A DNA stretch of 5,842 bases from Actinomycetes bacterium (GTDB lineage: Bacteria > Actinomycetota > Acidimicrobiia > Spongiisociales > UBA4744). This document shows, piece by piece, positions 5,148 through 5,842 of this stretch. Below the pieces are notes generated by a model. It did no database searches and was not told where the DNA came from. It saw only the letters and a program-made list of their open reading frames with translations. Location: NCBI GenBank assembly GCA_024641205.1, contig JAHEDM010000186.1:1-5842 (forward strand), in the 5' to 3' direction. Every line of letters begins with the position of its first letter. The stretch's first letter is position 1. Both the position numbers and the translations under genes were made by a program.

Positions 5148-5752
5148 TGGCCTGGGGGATCGTTGTGGCTGCGGGGACCGGAAGCCGGTACGGCCAACCC
5201 AAACACGAATTGCAGCTGCGGGGCCGGCCCTTGTGGGACTGGGCCCGCCGTTCGTTGCTCGAGGGTGGCGTGTCCGAGGTTGTTGTGGTCGGGTCCGTCC
5301 CCGGTGGGATTCCTGGTGGCCCTCGGCGCCGAGACTCGGTCGCCGCCGGTCTTGCCATGGTTCCGAAATCGATTTCCGCGATCGTCGTCCACGACGCGGC
5401 CCGCCCTCTCGCCGGTCCTGACCTGGTCGTTCGAGTACTCGAGCGCCTGGCCGTCGGTGACGTGGCGGGGGTCGTGCCGGGAGTCCCCGTGCGCGATACC
5501 CTCAAACAATTCGAGAGAGACCGGGTGGTGGTAACCATCGATCGTGATGCCCTCATCAGCGTGCAAACGCCGCAGGCTTTCGTGACGGCCGCCCTTCGGG
5601 CCGCCCACGCCGCCGACGACGGCGATGCCTCAGACGACGCGAGTTTGTTGGAGCGGGCAGGCGAATCGGTGGCGTGGGTTTCAGGCGACCCGGGCAATCT
5701 CAAGGTCACGTATCCCGCCGACTTGCAGATTCTCGAGGCGATGATCCCATGA
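5144..5752 (+). CDS. ispD: IspD, 2-C-methyl-D-erythritol 4-phosphate cytidylyltransferase (short form)
   Basis: This enzyme joins CTP to methylerythritol phosphate, giving CDP-methylerythritol in the MEP isoprenoid pathway. At 202 residues it is shorter than the usual 220-235. The nucleotide-binding start AAGTGSRYGQPK (9-20) provides Arg15 and Lys20. Also visible are RRRDSVAAGL (61-70), HDAARP (83-88), VRDTLK (116-121), TPQAF (142-146), DDASLLE (164-170) and NLKVT (185-189). Thr119, Arg134 and Lys187 correspond to E. coli Thr140, Arg157 and Lys213. Most of the missing length lies between the VVVV strand (46-49) and the GGPRRRDSV segment, where a helix and loop seem to be deleted. The start at 5144 overlaps the preceding stop as ATGA; a second ATG follows directly at 5147. 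All core catalytic residues appear present, so I expect an active enzyme. Confidence 0.94.
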   Translation: MMAWGIVVAAGTGSRYGQPKHELQLRGRPLWDWARRSLLEGGVSEVVVVGSVPGGIPGGPRRRDSVAAGLAMVPKSISAIVVHDAARPLAGPDLVVRVLERLAVGDVAGVVPGVPVRDTLKQFERDRVVVTIDRDALISVQTPQAFVTAALRAAHAADDGDASDDASLLERAGESVAWVSGDPGNLKVTYPADLQILEAMIP

Positions 5753-5842
5753 AGGTCGGGTGGGGGTTTGACGCTCATCGATTTGGAGGCGATCCGCCGG
5801 TCTTGTTGGCCGGAGTGCCTGCCGATCTCACCCGGGGATTGC
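5749..5842 (+). CDS. ispF: IspF, 2-C-methyl-D-erythritol 2,4-cyclodiphosphate synthase, N-terminal part
   Basis: Only the first 31 codons are inside the window; the gene runs off the right edge. IspF converts CDP-methylerythritol 2-phosphate to methylerythritol cyclodiphosphate with release of CMP, two steps after IspD. The start MKVGWGFDAHRFGGDPPVLL matches the family's N-terminus. Asp8 and His10 form the D-x-H motif that binds the catalytic divalent metal (usually DVH, here DAH). The ATG at 5749 overlaps the ispD stop as ATGA, so the two are separate but translationally coupled genes rather than the fused IspDF found in some bacteria. The remaining active-site residues cannot be checked here. 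Confidence 0.92.
   Translation, partial: MKVGWGFDAHRFGGDPPVLLAGVPADLTRGL

Noticed and set aside
5092..5778. A 228-codon minus-strand open frame opposite ispD
   Set aside because: The translation is compositionally biased (Ser, Arg, Thr, Pro) with no motif, and the plus strand has complete IspD motifs in another frame.

Overview
The window is a GC-rich, gene-dense bacterial chromosome segment with no phage, transposase, CRISPR, rRNA or tRNA signal. A CarD-family RNA polymerase-binding regulator beside radA, disA and the MEP-pathway genes ispD and ispF, together with GTG and TTG starts and few strong ribosome binding sites, suggests a member of the Actinomycetota, perhaps a deep-branching group such as Acidimicrobiia. 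This placement is an inference from gene content, not a phylogenetic result.

Layout. Positions 1-281 hold the N-terminal part of a minus-strand gene for a protein with two zinc ribbons; it runs off the left edge. After a 38-bp divergent gap everything reads on the plus strand. A probable 41-residue single-helix membrane protein (320-445) lies 11 nt before radA (457-1776). A 205-bp intergenic region rich in inverted and direct repeats separates radA from disA (1982-3064). A 123-bp spacer with a 7-nt periodic repeat leads to carD (3188-4030). A 67-bp spacer with a GC-rich palindrome leads to a YacL-like membrane PIN/TRAM gene (4098-5147). Two 4-nt ATGA overlaps then link this gene to ispD (5144-5752) and ispD to ispF (5749 to the right edge, partial).

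How the genes fit together. RadA (branch migration in recombination) and DisA (DNA scanning and c-di-AMP synthesis) are a classical genome-integrity pair. CarD stabilises RNA polymerase-promoter open complexes. The PIN/TRAM protein is a predicted membrane-anchored nuclease. IspD and IspF catalyse two steps of the methylerythritol phosphate isoprenoid pathway. The order radA-disA-yacL-ispD-ispF is the one known from Bacillus, here with carD between disA and yacL. The PIN/TRAM-ispD-ispF part is almost certainly one translationally coupled operon.

Most of the window is ordinary housekeeping sequence. The points most worth a second look are: a CarD protein with a roughly 116-residue lysine/alanine-rich, histone H1-like N-terminal tail; a DisA in which the nearly invariant catalytic RHR motif reads RYR; the small membrane-protein gene in front of radA; the repeat-rich radA-disA spacer; and an IspD with a shortened loop. 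I see no convincing case for a wholly new system.
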